A stretch of 64,000 bases of DNA. Source: Burkholderiales bacterium. GTDB lineage: Bacteria; Pseudomonadota; Gammaproteobacteria; Burkholderiales; Eutrophovitaceae. The stretch covers positions 1 to 64,000 of the forward strand of contig JAOEKQ010000006.1 of assembly GCA_028379895.1 (NCBI GenBank), read 5' to 3'. Of the stretch, positions 46,209-57,337 are shown piece by piece (the first letter of the stretch is position 1; the number at the start of each line of letters is the position of its first letter). The translations under genes were made by a program, and so were the position numbers. A model generated the notes under the pieces. The model was not told where the DNA came from. It searched no databases and was given only the letters and a program-made list of their open reading frames with translations.

Positions 46209-47644
46209 CGTTCGCTATTCGATACGATTACTTGCTCAGAATTTATGTGGTTCGGCGAGAATACCAAACTAGCCGGTAAGGAACCGATCGTTCCAGCGCC
46301 CATAGTTATAATGAGATCCCCATCCACAATAACCTCATCTAGAAGACGGCGAGCCTCCTCAATCCCACGAACACAAACAGGGTTTAGGTCAGTGATCATT
46401 CTTATTGACCGCGCAATTGCAGAACTGTCGGCACCAGCAATTGGCGACTCACCTGCAGCGTAAACATCTGTAAGAATCAACACATCAACAGTACTTAAAA
46501 CTCGTACAAATTCGTCAAAACAATCCCTCGTTCGAGTATATCGATGAGGCTGAAAAATTAGGACTATACGCTTTTCCGGGTGACCTTCACGAACTGCTGC
46601 TAACGTCGGCTCAACCTCGCTTGGATGATGGCCATAATCATCATAGAGCGTCACTTTATTATGTCCAATTGTGACGGCACCATAACATTCTAGCCTTCGA
46701 CCAACTCCCTGGAAATGCTCGAGTGAACGACAAATGATGTCATCGTTAACTTCTAATTCTGTCGCTAACGCTATGGCCGCGAGACTATTCAAAACATTGT
46801 GTTTTCCTAAACAATTCAAACGAACTTTTAAAGGAGGAAAAATTTGCGAATCAAAACTACGCTCCACCGTAAAGTGCATTTTGCCATTTATAAGTTTAAG
46901 ACTGCTAGCTCTAACTTGAGCCTCATGATTGAAACCATATGTGATGATATGTCTCGATAGCTTGGGCAATATTTCTTTTACGCCAACATCATCCACACAT
47001 AAAACTGCTCGGCCGTAAAAGGGAATTCGGGAAACAAAGTCTATGAAAGCCTGTTTTAATCGCTCAAAATCATGGCCATATGCATCTAAATGGTCACGAT
47101 CGATGTTAGTTACGACACACATAACTGGCTGAAGCAGCAAAAAAGAGGCATCAGACTCATCAGCTTCTACAACAATGAACTCTCCCTCTCCTAGCTGAGC
47201 GTTTGCACCTGCGGATTGTAGCCTTCCACCGATGACGTAAGTCGGATCCATTTCCGCCTCCGCCAAAATACTAGCTACAAGGCTCGTTGTAGTCGTTTTC
47301 CCATGAGTACCGGCAATAGCCACCCCCTGCTTCAAACGCATCAATTCCGAGAGCATTATCGCTCTAGCCACGACTGGAATTCCCCTTCGCTTTGCCTCAA
47401 GCACCTCTATGTTTAATGGATCAATTGCGGAGGAAATAACAAGCACATCGGACGAAACAATATTTTCGATGCTGTGTCCGATCGTAACTTTGATCCCTAG
47501 TTGTCGTAATCTCGATACCGCGGGCGATGCACTTAAATCAGAGCCAGAAACTGTATACCCAAGATTATGCAAAATCTCGGCTATACCACTCATTCCAACA
47601 CCGCCGACACCAACAAAGTGTATGAACTTAACTTTATGTCTCAC
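46205..47644 (-). CDS. murC: UDP-N-acetylmuramate--L-alanine ligase MurC
   Basis: 479 aa Mur ligase. [18 protein letters not shown] at the N-terminus, ATP motif [23 protein letters not shown], and [18 protein letters not shown] in the C-terminal domain, with the FQPHRYTRT signature. Adds the first peptide residue. ATGA overlaps with murG before it and murB after it. Confidence 0.98.
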   Translation of the reverse strand: MRHKVKFIHFVGVGGVGMSGIAEILHNLGYTVSGSDLSASPAVSRLRQLGIKVTIGHSIENIVSSDVLVISSAIDPLNIEVLEAKRRGIPVVARAIMLSELMRLKQGVAIAGTHGKTTTTSLVASILAEAEMDPTYVIGGRLQSAGANAQLGEGEFIVVEADESDASFLLLQPVMCVVTNIDRDHLDAYGHDFERLKQAFIDFVSRIPFYGRAVLCVDDVGVKEILPKLSRHIITYGFNHEAQVRASSLKLINGKMHFTVERSFDSQIFPPLKVRLNCLGKHNVLNSLAAIALATELEVNDDIICRSLEHFQGVGRRLECYGAVTIGHNKVTLYDDYGHHPSEVEPTLAAVREGHPEKRIVLIFQPHRYTRTRDCFDEFVRVLSTVDVLILTDVYAAGESPIAGADSSAIARSIRMITDLNPVCVRGIEEARRLLDEVIVDGDLIITMGAGTIGSLPASLVFSPNHINSEQVIVSNSER

Positions 47645-48702
47645 GAGATTAACTCCTCAATATGTTGGCCAGTCAATGCTGTAGCGCCCTCCAAACTGCC
47701 TGATTTAGCTTTAGTCGCCATCTGCATGAGTTGAGTGCGCCCTATTTTAAGTAAGTAATCAGCTATGAGCTCCGGGGACAGCTCGTCCTCTGGCACGACA
47801 ATCGCAGCACCTGATTTTTTTAAAAAATCACCGTTTTTTGTTTGATGGTCATCTACCGCATAGGGATAAGGTATGAGCACGCTCGCCACACCAATAGAGG
47901 CAATTTCAGATACCGTTAAAGCCCCAGACCGGGAGATCACTAAATCTGCTCGCGAGTAGATGCCAGGCATATCCTCAATGAATTCTGACAAAGTTGCCTG
48001 AACACCGAGCCGATCATACAAGTTTCGTAATTCATCCAAATTATTTCGTCCGGCTTGATGAATAACATGAGGCCTGCGGTCATTCGGAATTTTAGAAATC
48101 GCAACGGGCAAAATTTCATTAAATGTTTTTGAACCCAAACTTCCCCCAACGATAACAACTCTCAAGCGACCCTCTCGCCCCTGATATCGTACTTCCGGGT
48201 CATCGATGGCCTCAAATTCAGACCTCAATGGGTTGCCGACGTAGATACCCTTTCTAAGCGATCCTGGGAACCCCAGCAATACTTTTTTGCTTATCTTAGC
48301 CAGCAATCGGTTAGCTAACCCAGGCACAGCATTCTGCTCATGAATAACAATTGGGCAACGATATAAAGCCGCTGCGATTCCACCCGGCACAGTAATATAA
48401 CCACCAAAACCAATCACGACATTAGGCTTAATTTTTATCAGGAATCGAAGAACACCGAAACATGCAACCAACAGGGCATAAGGTAAGAACAGCCATCGTA
48501 GCGCACCATTTCTTCTAACTCCGGAAAACCGGATGAATAACATACGAGTTGGGTCTAGTTTGACTAGGCGTTGCTCCAAACCGTTAACACCTCCAAGCCA
48601 ATAAACATCGTAATTCTTTTTTTCAAAATAATCTGCCACAGCCAGAGCTGGAAATAAGTGGCCCCCGGTTCCACCAGCCATTATCAAAATTCGTTTTCTC
48701 AA
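47641..48702 (-). CDS. murG: Lipid II synthase MurG
   Basis: 353 aa GT-B glycosyltransferase on the inner face of the membrane. [18 protein letters not shown] (G-loop 1), [41 protein letters not shown] (G-loop 2) and [13 protein letters not shown] are diagnostic. Coupled to ftsW (upstream) and murC (downstream) by 4-bp overlaps. Confidence 0.98.
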   Translation of the reverse strand: MRKRILIMAGGTGGHLFPALAVADYFEKKNYDVYWLGGVNGLEQRLVKLDPTRMLFIRFSGVRRNGALRWLFLPYALLVACFGVLRFLIKIKPNVVIGFGGYITVPGGIAAALYRCPIVIHEQNAVPGLANRLLAKISKKVLLGFPGSLRKGIYVGNPLRSEFEAIDDPEVRYQGREGRLRVVIVGGSLGSKTFNEILPVAISKIPNDRRPHVIHQAGRNNLDELRNLYDRLGVQATLSEFIEDMPGIYSRADLVISRSGALTVSEIASIGVASVLIPYPYAVDDHQTKNGDFLKKSGAAIVVPEDELSPELIADYLLKIGRTQLMQMATKAKSGSLEGATALTGQHIEELIS

Positions 48703-49871
48703 AGATTAACTCCCTTCATAAGAGCCCGATTTTCGTAGTCAATCCGAAAAATAAGACCAATAGCAAGGCAATTCATCATTAAACCACTCCCCCCAAACGA
48801 CAAGAGTGGAAGCGTGAGTCCTTTTGTCGGTAAAGCACCCACATTCACCCCCATATTAATGAGGGCCTGAAAACCAATCCATATAGCGACACCCTGTGCA
48901 ACTAAGGCGGAAAAATACCGCTCCAACCGAGCGGCCTGATTACCAATCATAATCATTCGTAAGGTCAACCATCCGAAAGCTGCAACAGTTAACGCAACAC
49001 CTAGGAATCCCATTTCTTCTCCGATAACAGCAAGAATGAAATCCGTATGTGGCTCCGGCAGATAATGCAGTTTTTCAATACTTCCTCCGAGACCAACACC
49101 AAATAACTCACCACGTCCGAATGCCATCAGTGAATGCGTCAGTTGATAGCCTGTCTTCAAAGGGTCTTCGAACGGGTTCAAAAAACCAAAAGCTCGTGCA
49201 GCACGATAATCAGAGCTATAAATTAAACCGATGAACGCCACGCAAAGAAGGACCGTCAACGCAATAAGTAACTTTAAGTTCATTCCACCTAAAAAAAGCA
49301 CGCCCATAGCAATAGCCGTGATAACAACAAACGCGCCGAAATCTGGCTCGCTTAAAAGTAAGAATCCTGTCAATACCATGACCCCGAATAAGGGAAGGAA
49401 GCCACGCTTGAAGCTAGATATATGCACCCCTTTTCTTATCGTGTAATCAGCTGCGTACAGAACCGTCGCAAACTTCATGAATTCAGAAGGTTGAAAACTA
49501 AAACCCGCGATCCGAAACCATCGACGACTACCGTTTGCTTCGTGACCTATCCACGGCACAAGTACAACAATAAGCATAAGTAGTCCAAGCACAAAAAATA
49601 CCGGTGAAATAGCCTCCCAGTATCTGACTGGAATCTGTATCGCGAGAAGCGCTAGCATTACTCCAATAGACAAAGCGAATAAATGTCGGAGAAGAAATCG
49701 ATATGGACTGCCTCCAAGCAAAACAGAATTATCTGCGATTGCAACAGAGGAGGAATAAACCATCACAACACCCAAACCCAGTAGTCCTAAAGCTAACCAA
49801 AACAGGACAATATCGAAATCATAAGATACATTCTTAGTTACTTTTGACCAACTTACTGAATCGGAAAGCAT
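48699..49871 (-). CDS. ftsW: Peptidoglycan polymerase FtsW (SEDS)
   Basis: 390 aa, about ten TM helices. SEDS signatures: GSRRWFRIAGFSFQPSEFMKFA, the large periplasmic loop, GRGELFGVGLGGSIEKLHYLPEPHTDFILAVIGEEMGFLG and the C-terminal LPTKGLTLPLLSFGGSGLMMNCLAIGL. Partners FtsI in septal synthesis. Its start overlaps the murD end by 1 bp. Confidence 0.97.
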   Translation of the reverse strand: MLSDSVSWSKVTKNVSYDFDIVLFWLALGLLGLGVVMVYSSSVAIADNSVLLGGSPYRFLLRHLFALSIGVMLALLAIQIPVRYWEAISPVFFVLGLLMLIVVLVPWIGHEANGSRRWFRIAGFSFQPSEFMKFATVLYAADYTIRKGVHISSFKRGFLPLFGVMVLTGFLLLSEPDFGAFVVITAIAMGVLFLGGMNLKLLIALTVLLCVAFIGLIYSSDYRAARAFGFLNPFEDPLKTGYQLTHSLMAFGRGELFGVGLGGSIEKLHYLPEPHTDFILAVIGEEMGFLGVALTVAAFGWLTLRMIMIGNQAARLERYFSALVAQGVAIWIGFQALINMGVNVGALPTKGLTLPLLSFGGSGLMMNCLAIGLIFRIDYENRALMKGVNL

Positions 49872-51280
49872 TAAACTAAACTCCTCACCGCATCGGCGAA
49901 TACATCACCACGATGTGCGTAGTTTTCAAACATGTCAAAACTAGCACATGCCGGCGAAAATAAAACAATTTCTCCAGGCTCGGCGACTCGGGAAGCAATT
50001 CGAACTGCACTCTTAAGATCAGATGCCTCAAAGATCGTTACACCGGAACTTTCTATTCCCTGCCTGATTAATTTAGCATCTTGGCCTATTAAAACTACTG
50101 CCCGTACTTTTTGTCGAATCAAATCCACAAGCGCATCAAAAGTCTGTTTTTTAGATTGTCCGCCTAGTAATAACACGCATCGCGTTGGCATCCCGGAAAT
50201 AGCCGCAGCTGTTGCACTAACATTTGTAGCTTTGGAATCATTATAAAATCGAACACCAGAGACATCCGCAATCCACTGCATACGATGGTCTAGTCCTTCG
50301 TACGAAAGTAATCCTTTTACTGCCGCTTCGTTAACACACACGAGTGTGCTACACAACGCGAATGCAGCCAATGCATTACATACGTTATGCGCTCCAGGGA
50401 CTCTTAGGTCCCTACATCTGCAAATTTGTTGCTGACCGCGAACTATCCACTGATCTCCTGCAATCTCGCTAACGCCCCAAGATCGATCAGTATCTGGAGG
50501 ACTGAGGCCGAATGTGATCACCTCATTTAGATCAGAAGTCGCGTTCAAAATCATCAAATCATCTCGATTCACCACCTTAGCACCGCGACCAGAGTAGATC
50601 CGAAATTTTGATTGCATGTAGGCCTCAAAATCACGATACCGATCTAAATGATCTTCCGAAACATTCAGCACAACCGACGCATCGTATTGAAATGAGTACG
50701 TCGTATCAATTTGAAAGCTAGACAGCTCTAACACGAAGACATCTGGCATCTCACGCAACCCAAGCTCAATTTGAACTAAAACATCCAAAACAGGAATACC
50801 GATGTTACCAACTGCGACCACGTCAAGACCACATGCATTGAGAACGCTTTCAACCATTTGAGTTACGGTACTTTTTCCATTGGTACCGGTAATCGCAATT
50901 ACGTTACCACCTCGCTGTCTCACGTTCTCTCGAAGAAAAATTTCTACATCGCCAATTACTGGTACCCCTGATTTTTTAAGCTTTTGTAACGGTATCTCTT
51001 TTAGTGGTACTCCCGGACTTGAAACTACCATGTCGACATCCGTAAAAATACAATCATTGAAAGGACCAGTATAAATTGTCATTTTTGGAAATTCTTGTCG
51101 AATCTGTGCAATTCCTGGGGCATCAGAGTGCGAATCAGCAAGTACGACTGTCACACCTTTCCCAGCGAACCAGCGAACAATCGATAGACCAGTTTTGCCA
51201 GCCCCCAACACCAAAACAATCTGTCCTTTGGCAGCAACGGGCAAAGCATCCAAACAATCATCTATGTAAGAGGTCATCAT
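49871..51280 (-). CDS. murD: UDP-N-acetylmuramoylalanine--D-glutamate ligase MurD
   Basis: 469 aa. Adds D-Glu. Rossmann N-terminus VLVLGAGKTGLSIVRWFAGKG, ATP site GTNGKSTVTQMVES, VLELSSFQID, GLDHRMQWIADVSGVRFYNDSKATN and a final SPACASFDMFENYAHRGD motif. Located between mraY and ftsW in dcw. Confidence 0.97.
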   Translation of the reverse strand: MMTSYIDDCLDALPVAAKGQIVLVLGAGKTGLSIVRWFAGKGVTVVLADSHSDAPGIAQIRQEFPKMTIYTGPFNDCIFTDVDMVVSSPGVPLKEIPLQKLKKSGVPVIGDVEIFLRENVRQRGGNVIAITGTNGKSTVTQMVESVLNACGLDVVAVGNIGIPVLDVLVQIELGLREMPDVFVLELSSFQIDTTYSFQYDASVVLNVSEDHLDRYRDFEAYMQSKFRIYSGRGAKVVNRDDLMILNATSDLNEVITFGLSPPDTDRSWGVSEIAGDQWIVRGQQQICRCRDLRVPGAHNVCNALAAFALCSTLVCVNEAAVKGLLSYEGLDHRMQWIADVSGVRFYNDSKATNVSATAAAISGMPTRCVLLLGGQSKKQTFDALVDLIRQKVRAVVLIGQDAKLIRQGIESSGVTIFEASDLKSAVRIASRVAEPGEIVLFSPACASFDMFENYAHRGDVFADAVRSLV

Positions 51281-51300
51281 GATTAGATATAAAACAGCAT

Positions 51301-52386
51301 CTACCTAAGCTTTAACGTAGACAACCCGATGAGCACCAACATCATCGTAATAATCCAAAAACGTACAACGACTTGATTCTCTTTCCAGCCCTTAAGCTCA
51401 AAATGATGATGAAGCGGTGCCATGCGAAAAACTCTTCGTCCAGTTAGCTTAAATGAAATCACCTGAACCATTACCGAGAGCGTTTCAACAACAAATACCC
51501 CCCCCATGATGAAAAGTACGATTTCTTGCCGGATAACTACCGCTATGATGCCGAGAGCCGCACCAAGAGCGAGTGCTCCCACATCACCCATAAAAACCTC
51601 TGCTGGATAAGCGTTGAACCACAAAAATGCTAGTCCTGCTCCTGCGAGGGACGCACAGAAAATCGCCAACTCTCCCGCACCGGAAATATAGGGAAACCCC
51701 AAGTAACGAGAGAATTCGACATGGCCAGCTACGTAGGCAAAAATTGCCAAAGCGCTCGCTATCATGACTGCAGGCATAATAGCGAGCCCATCAAGGCCAT
51801 CCGTTAAATTAACGGCATTGCTACTACCGACAATCACTAAAAAGCTGAGTAAGATAAATCCATAAACGCCCAACGGTATTGAGACATCTTTTAAAAAAGG
51901 AAGTATTAGATCCGTCTGCATCCCAAATTCGGTCGCGTTAGCTAAATATAAAGAGGCGAGAACAGCAACTATGGATTGGTAAGAAAATTTCTCTAAGGCT
52001 GAAAGACCGTACGGACTTTTTAAAACTACCTTCCTATAGTCATCGATCCAACCAATAACCCCGAAAGCCACAGTCACCGCTAAGACCACCCAAATCCACC
52101 TATTGGTCAAATCGGCCCAAAGTAGGGTCGTAACAGCTATTGCAATGAGGATTAGCGCGCCACCCATAGTAGGGGTACCGGTTTTTACCTCATGTGTTTT
52201 AGGGCCATCGCTCCTCACTGTTTGACCGATCTTATAATCCGTCAATTTTTTTATCATCCTGGGGCCCAAAAAAAATGAAATTAGGAGCGCCGTTAATGCG
52301 GCTAATACTGCCCTCAAAGTTATGTATGAGAAAGCGTTGAAACCACTAAAGTAAGTTTCAAGGTATTGCGATAAATATAAGAACAC
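51301..52386 (-). CDS. mraY: Phospho-MurNAc-pentapeptide transferase MraY
   Basis: 361 aa polytopic membrane enzyme making lipid I. TM-rich with the family residues [13 protein letters not shown] (Asp-rich motif), [35 protein letters not shown] and [19 protein letters not shown]. Follows murF by 23 bp. Confidence 0.98.
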   Translation of the reverse strand: MFLYLSQYLETYFSGFNAFSYITLRAVLAALTALLISFFLGPRMIKKLTDYKIGQTVRSDGPKTHEVKTGTPTMGGALILIAIAVTTLLWADLTNRWIWVVLAVTVAFGVIGWIDDYRKVVLKSPYGLSALEKFSYQSIVAVLASLYLANATEFGMQTDLILPFLKDVSIPLGVYGFILLSFLVIVGSSNAVNLTDGLDGLAIMPAVMIASALAIFAYVAGHVEFSRYLGFPYISGAGELAIFCASLAGAGLAFLWFNAYPAEVFMGDVGALALGAALGIIAVVIRQEIVLFIMGGVFVVETLSVMVQVISFKLTGRRVFRMAPLHHHFELKGWKENQVVVRFWIITMMLVLIGLSTLKLR

Positions 52387-52409
52387 CTGGATTCCCTTTT
52401 TAAAAAATA

Positions 52410-53777
52410 CTATAAAGCGATTAGTGCGCTACAAAAATATTCCATTTTCATAAATCGAGAGCCTTTTACCAGAATATATGTTTGCCCATTTAAGTGCGCT
52501 TTCAACTCTCCAAGCAATTCGCTTGCCGATTCAAAGTGAATGGCATTAGCCCCAAAACTAGCGACTGCCTTTTTTGTAAGTGCGCCAAAACCCAAAAGTA
52601 AATCAATACCCTTTGACTTCGCGTACTCGCCTACCTTCTCATGCAGGGGCGGACCAAATTTACCGAGTTCGCCCATATCGCCAAAAACGAAAATCTTCTT
52701 ACCAGGCTCCACAGCTAAATATTCTAAGGCCCGACAAACCGAATCAAAGTTAGCGTTGTACGAGTCATTAATTAGCACGTCTCCAGACCTAAGCTTGATG
52801 CTCTCCAGCCTACCTTCCACGCTTTCGAAAGATTCAAGGCCCTGCTTAATAGAACTTGCGGATATCTTGAGTGAGAAGCAAACCGCTGCTGCGGCAAGCG
52901 CATTCAAAATGTTATGATCACCACGAATTTTCAAATCAACGTCAATGATTGACGCATGATCAGTAATCTTTAAAGTGGGTAATGTGACTGAGTCAACGTA
53001 TTCACCTGAAATATCTGCCTCATTAGATTTACCAAATTTCAGAACCGCTCCCTCTGAATATTTACTTATTAGGTATTCAGAGTAATTTCCATCCGCCTCA
53101 ACAACAAGCACTCCATCTTTAGATAGGCCAGAAATGATTTCCGATTTTGCTTCAGCGATAGCATCCTGAGAACCCAACTCACCAATATGAGCGGTTCCAA
53201 TATTTGTAATAACCGCCAAGTCGGGACAAACTAAATGAGCTAAATCCCTCAATTCCCCTAAATTACTCATACCCATCTCGACGACCGCGTATTCGTGGTT
53301 GACTGTTAACTCTAAGAGAGTTTTAGGGACCCCAATATCATTATTCAAATTACCTTTCGTTGCGAGAACCAGATCAAGTCCAATTTCACAGCGAAGAATA
53401 TTAGCGATCATTTCTTTAACCGTTGTCTTACCGTTGCTTCCTGTTATTCCGATTACCTTAAGTCGCGGTCTGAATTTTCGTCTCCACCAAAATGATAAAT
53501 CTGTTAATCCTCGATGAGTATCAAACGTTTTTAGGTATGTTTTGCCTTTCCCTTCACTGGAGCTGTCGTAGTCCTCGGAAACCATACATGCGACGGCACC
53601 CTGTTCAAAAGCTTCAGGAACGAAGTCATGACCATCAAAATTAGGACCTTTTAAAGCTACATACAAGTCACCTTTATTAATATCTCGACTATCCGTAGAG
53701 ATTCTGGAAACGGTTAACGAAGGATCACCAATGAGCTCCATTTTAGTATCCGTGGCGCATTCCGCAATCTTAAACAT
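52410..53777 (-). CDS. murF: UDP-MurNAc-tripeptide--D-alanyl-D-alanine ligase MurF
   Basis: 455 aa. Adds D-Ala-D-Ala. [27 protein letters not shown] site [46 protein letters not shown] and [11 protein letters not shown] are diagnostic. The start overlaps the murE end by 8 bp. Confidence 0.97.
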   Translation of the reverse strand: MFKIAECATDTKMELIGDPSLTVSRISTDSRDINKGDLYVALKGPNFDGHDFVPEAFEQGAVACMVSEDYDSSSEGKGKTYLKTFDTHRGLTDLSFWWRRKFRPRLKVIGITGSNGKTTVKEMIANILRCEIGLDLVLATKGNLNNDIGVPKTLLELTVNHEYAVVEMGMSNLGELRDLAHLVCPDLAVITNIGTAHIGELGSQDAIAEAKSEIISGLSKDGVLVVEADGNYSEYLISKYSEGAVLKFGKSNEADISGEYVDSVTLPTLKITDHASIIDVDLKIRGDHNILNALAAAAVCFSLKISASSIKQGLESFESVEGRLESIKLRSGDVLINDSYNANFDSVCRALEYLAVEPGKKIFVFGDMGELGKFGPPLHEKVGEYAKSKGIDLLLGFGALTKKAVASFGANAIHFESASELLGELKAHLNGQTYILVKGSRFMKMEYFCSALIAL

Positions 53778-55329
53778 TCATGTAATCCTGGGATTCATTC
53801 GAATCATAATGAAATGCTTTCAAATACTCCTCAGCGACCAAATAATCATCAAACGGTAGCCGCTCACCAGACACGTCTTGGTATTTTTCATGCCCCTTCC
53901 CGGCAATACAAACAATATCATCCCTGCTGGACAGGCTGATAGCACGACAGATCGCAGACTGCCGGTCAGGCTCGACGACAAACTGATCCTCCTTGCCGCA
54001 AATTATTTGCTCGATAATGCTGCTTGGCCTTTCATGCCGGGGATTGTCTGCAGTAACAATCGCGACATCAGAAAACTCAAGCACAGCCTGTCCCATTAGT
54101 GTTCTTTTGTCCTTATCCCTATCGCCACCAGCCCCAAAAACTGTAATCACACGTCCTCCGGGCTTGAGTAGAGTCCTCAAAGTTACAAGAAGTCGACTAA
54201 GTGCGTCGGGGGTATGTGCGTAGTCAATATATACTTGCCGATTATATTTTTCTCCGACTCTTTGCAAGCGCCCCTCTGGATGTCTCAATGCACCAGCCGC
54301 ATCGCAAGCTTTTAAGAAGTCAGCACCCGAACAAAGTACTCCGCCCAAAACAGCCAGCATGTTGCTCACGTTAAACTCGCCAATAATTTGAGATTTAATT
54401 TCTCTAGAACCCCATGGGGTAGACACGTTAAATATTGAACCGCTACTCGACAATGACAATTGACTTGCAAAAATGTCAGCGCTTTTATTCACAGTACTAT
54501 AAGTCACTACGTGCTTGTCTTGGCGCCTAAGACTCAATGCAAGATCAGCGCCAAAGTCATCGTCAATATTTATTACAGCTTGTGACAGTGTCTCAAATAA
54601 AAATAGCCGCGCCTTCGCAATTCCGTAATGCTCGAATGTTCCGTGATAATCAAGATGATCATGAGAAAGGTTAGTAAAAATTGCAATGTCGATTTCCGTT
54701 CCATCAAGTCTATTTTGCGTTAGCGCGTGGGAGGAGGCCTCCACAGACACATGTGAAACACCGGATTCCCTAAGGTCTCGAAAGGCACGTTGAAGTGCGA
54801 TTGCATCGGGTGTCGTTCTATTTTCACTAGAGTTGGCATCAGACGCTTTACCTGGAACATTTACACCCATAGTTCCTATACATGCACTATCATGACCCAA
54901 TAAAAAAAATGCTTCAGCAAGCCAATTTACACATGTAGTTTTACCGTTAGTGCCCGTCACACCTAAAACGTGCATACCGCTTGTTGGTTCGCCAAAAAAA
55001 AGCGCTGCAAATTCACCCATCAACGCTCTTACGTTTTTAAAGGCAAAATTCGGTGTTATATTCGTTGGGTCCCAACTCCACCCATCACACTCCCAAATGA
55101 CTACTGAACAACCGCGCTTTATCGCCTCACGTATATGAATGCGTCCATCTTGATTAGAACCGGGATACGCAAAAAAAATATCACCCTTCTTAGTAAAACG
55201 GCTATCGTTTGATAAACCCGTAGGGATAACTTTTAGCTCACTCAGTTTTTGTTTTAACTTATTACTGGTATTAATAACCGGCCCGGATAACCCAGTTCGG
55301 ACAAAACGTTCAATAGCAGATGCTGTCAT
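53770..55329 (-). CDS. murE: UDP-MurNAc-tripeptide synthetase MurE (meso-DAP type)
   Basis: 519 aa. ATP site GVTGTNGKTTCVNWLAEA, EASSHALTQNRLDG, FTNLSHDHLDYHG and YIDYAHTPDAL. The DNPRHER box contains the DNPR sequence that, in this family, marks meso-diaminopimelate as substrate rather than lysine. Overlaps the ftsI stop by 4 bp (ATGA). Confidence 0.97.
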   Translation of the reverse strand: MTASAIERFVRTGLSGPVINTSNKLKQKLSELKVIPTGLSNDSRFTKKGDIFFAYPGSNQDGRIHIREAIKRGCSVVIWECDGWSWDPTNITPNFAFKNVRALMGEFAALFFGEPTSGMHVLGVTGTNGKTTCVNWLAEAFFLLGHDSACIGTMGVNVPGKASDANSSENRTTPDAIALQRAFRDLRESGVSHVSVEASSHALTQNRLDGTEIDIAIFTNLSHDHLDYHGTFEHYGIAKARLFLFETLSQAVINIDDDFGADLALSLRRQDKHVVTYSTVNKSADIFASQLSLSSSGSIFNVSTPWGSREIKSQIIGEFNVSNMLAVLGGVLCSGADFLKACDAAGALRHPEGRLQRVGEKYNRQVYIDYAHTPDALSRLLVTLRTLLKPGGRVITVFGAGGDRDKDKRTLMGQAVLEFSDVAIVTADNPRHERPSSIIEQIICGKEDQFVVEPDRQSAICRAISLSSRDDIVCIAGKGHEKYQDVSGERLPFDDYLVAEEYLKAFHYDSNESQDYMNV

Positions 55330-57062
55330 ACGGGGCCTGGCAAAATTTCCCGTTTTGCCTCCTGCTTAATAACATAGTTGTCGGGATCAATCCCTAACCT
55401 TGTTAAAGCCTCCTCCATGACCTTTTTGAATACTGGAGCGGCTACGACACTCGCATAATATGAGCCCGCGCTTGGCTCATCAACCATAACAGCCACAATG
55501 AGTCGAGGATTAGAAACAGGAGCAATGCCTACGAATGAAGAACGGTACTTGCCACGAGCGTACGAGCCTCCAAAGGCCACTTTCGCAGTACCAGTCTTAC
55601 CAGCGACCCGATAACCAGGAATGGAAGCACTGAACCCTGTACCTTTCTCATGAGTCACCGCCTCAAGCATTTTAAGCACTGCTCGTGCGGTGCCCTTTGA
55701 AATGACGCGGTTGCCCTCTACCGTCTGTGCGCGCTTCTCAAAAGTAACTGGAATCAACACGCCATCTCGGGCAAAAATACTGTAAGCACGAGCCAATTGG
55801 AGAAGACTCGCAGACACCCCCATTCCGTAAGAAATAGTCGCCTGATCAATGGCCCTCCATTTCTCTGGAGATCTCAAGCTACCTGTAGCACCTCCAGGGA
55901 AACGTAATTTTGGACTCTTCCCGAAGCCGGAATTTGATAAAATCGTCCATAAGTCACGGGACGCCATCTTTTGTGCAATTTTTACAGTCCCGACATTTGA
56001 GGAGCGTTGGATCACCTGAGTTACAGTTAGTAAACTATCCTCCTCGGGATGATCATCTGCTATCGTCCGCCCACCGATGCGCAACCGACCATCTTCAATG
56101 TCAATTGGTGTTTTTGGCGTTACGAAGTTACCCTCCAAGGCAGCCGCGATAGTAAAAGGTTTTAATGTGGATCCAGGCTCAAACTGGTCAATAATCGCGC
56201 CATTACGAAGTAACTTTGGCGTAAAAGAGGAACGATTATTCGGGTTATAACTGGGCCAATTCGCAAGCGCTAAGATTTCGCCCGTTAAAGTATCCAAGAC
56301 AACAACACTTGCGGACTTGGCTTCGTGCTCGAGTGCCGCATTTTTTGCCTCGGAAAATGCTACATATTGTAACCTGCGATCAATCGACAATGACAATTCA
56401 GCGCCATTCTCTGCGACGCTGATGGTGGCGACTTCCTCGATCACCTGATTCTTATTATTTCTGTTAATTCTACGACTACCGGATTTGCCGGCAAGAGTGT
56501 CCTGATATGAATACTCTAAGCCCTCTTGACCTTTCTGATCGCGATTCGTAAAGCCAACTAAATGTGCTGTTGCCTCCCCATTGGGATAGTATCTTTTGTA
56601 TTCCGTTTTCAACGATACTCCAGGTACTTTCAGGGACATTACTTCTCTAGCTAAGTTTGGTGATATCTGCCTCTTCAGATATACAAAAGTTTTCTTTTGC
56701 GTTAAGCGACGCTTTATGTAATCAAGATTCACCTCCAGCAACTCTGATAACTTAACGAGCTTTTCGGGTGCGATACTCTCAAATTCAATTTGACTAGGGT
56801 TGGCAGTCACTGTCTCAACGGCCGTGCTAATAGCTAATGTCTTTCCATACCTATCGATTATTTTTCCACGGGTCGCTATTAGCTCTTTTGTTCGTGAGTA
56901 CCTCTTCTCCGCCTCAGCTTGCAAGAAATCTTTATTTACGCTCTGACAATAAAGAGCCCGCGCGGCCAGGGTTATAAAACCCAAGAACATTAGCGTTACC
57001 AATAATCGCGCTCTCCAGACTGGTAAACGAATTTTTAATACTGATTGGGATTTAGACGTCAT
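55326..57062 (-). CDS. ftsI: Septal transpeptidase FtsI (PBP3)
   Basis: 578 aa class B PBP. Short cytoplasmic tail, one TM (about 18-36), the pedestal region, and a transpeptidase domain with S298-x-x-K301 (EPGSTLKPFT), S354-x-N356 (RSSNVG) and KTGT (VAGKTGTAKVAF). Forms the septal synthase with FtsW. Its ATG overlaps the ftsL stop by 1 bp. Confidence 0.97.
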   Translation of the reverse strand: MTSKSQSVLKIRLPVWRARLLVTLMFLGFITLAARALYCQSVNKDFLQAEAEKRYSRTKELIATRGKIIDRYGKTLAISTAVETVTANPSQIEFESIAPEKLVKLSELLEVNLDYIKRRLTQKKTFVYLKRQISPNLAREVMSLKVPGVSLKTEYKRYYPNGEATAHLVGFTNRDQKGQEGLEYSYQDTLAGKSGSRRINRNNKNQVIEEVATISVAENGAELSLSIDRRLQYVAFSEAKNAALEHEAKSASVVVLDTLTGEILALANWPSYNPNNRSSFTPKLLRNGAIIDQFEPGSTLKPFTIAAALEGNFVTPKTPIDIEDGRLRIGGRTIADDHPEEDSLLTVTQVIQRSSNVGTVKIAQKMASRDLWTILSNSGFGKSPKLRFPGGATGSLRSPEKWRAIDQATISYGMGVSASLLQLARAYSIFARDGVLIPVTFEKRAQTVEGNRVISKGTARAVLKMLEAVTHEKGTGFSASIPGYRVAGKTGTAKVAFGGSYARGKYRSSFVGIAPVSNPRLIVAVMVDEPSAGSYYASVVAAPVFKKVMEEALTRLGIDPDNYVIKQEAKREILPGPV

Positions 57063-57337
57063 TACTCAGAACGCCGGGGAGGGGGAGGGAGTAAAACTAT
57101 ATCTGCTGGTTTTGGGTACTTCATCTGAAGCTGCAGTATTGCTAGACGCTCTATCCTCGAAGGGCTTGTGAGGGTAGCTTTTTCGGTTACCAAATTTGAA
57201 TGGTGTCTTTCAATTTGCAATGCTTTATTTCTCTCTAATTCGATCTCATTAACAAGCTTTCGTGTGTCATGCCTTGCTGTCACCAACGATATAGCCGATG
57301 TAATGAGCAAAATAAAAAATATTAAGCTTAGCTTCAC
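57062..57337 (-). CDS. ftsL: Cell division protein FtsL
   Basis: 91 aa bitopic protein: N-terminal TM (SLIFFILLITSAISLVT, about 3-20), a coiled-coil segment with heptad spacing (VNEIELERNKALQIERHH), and a C-terminal LTSPSRIERLAILQLQMKYP typical of FtsL. Identity rests on size, topology and position between rsmH and ftsI; sequence is poorly conserved in this family. Confidence 0.88.
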   Translation of the reverse strand: MKLSLIFFILLITSAISLVTARHDTRKLVNEIELERNKALQIERHHSNLVTEKATLTSPSRIERLAILQLQMKYPKPADIVLLPPPPRRSE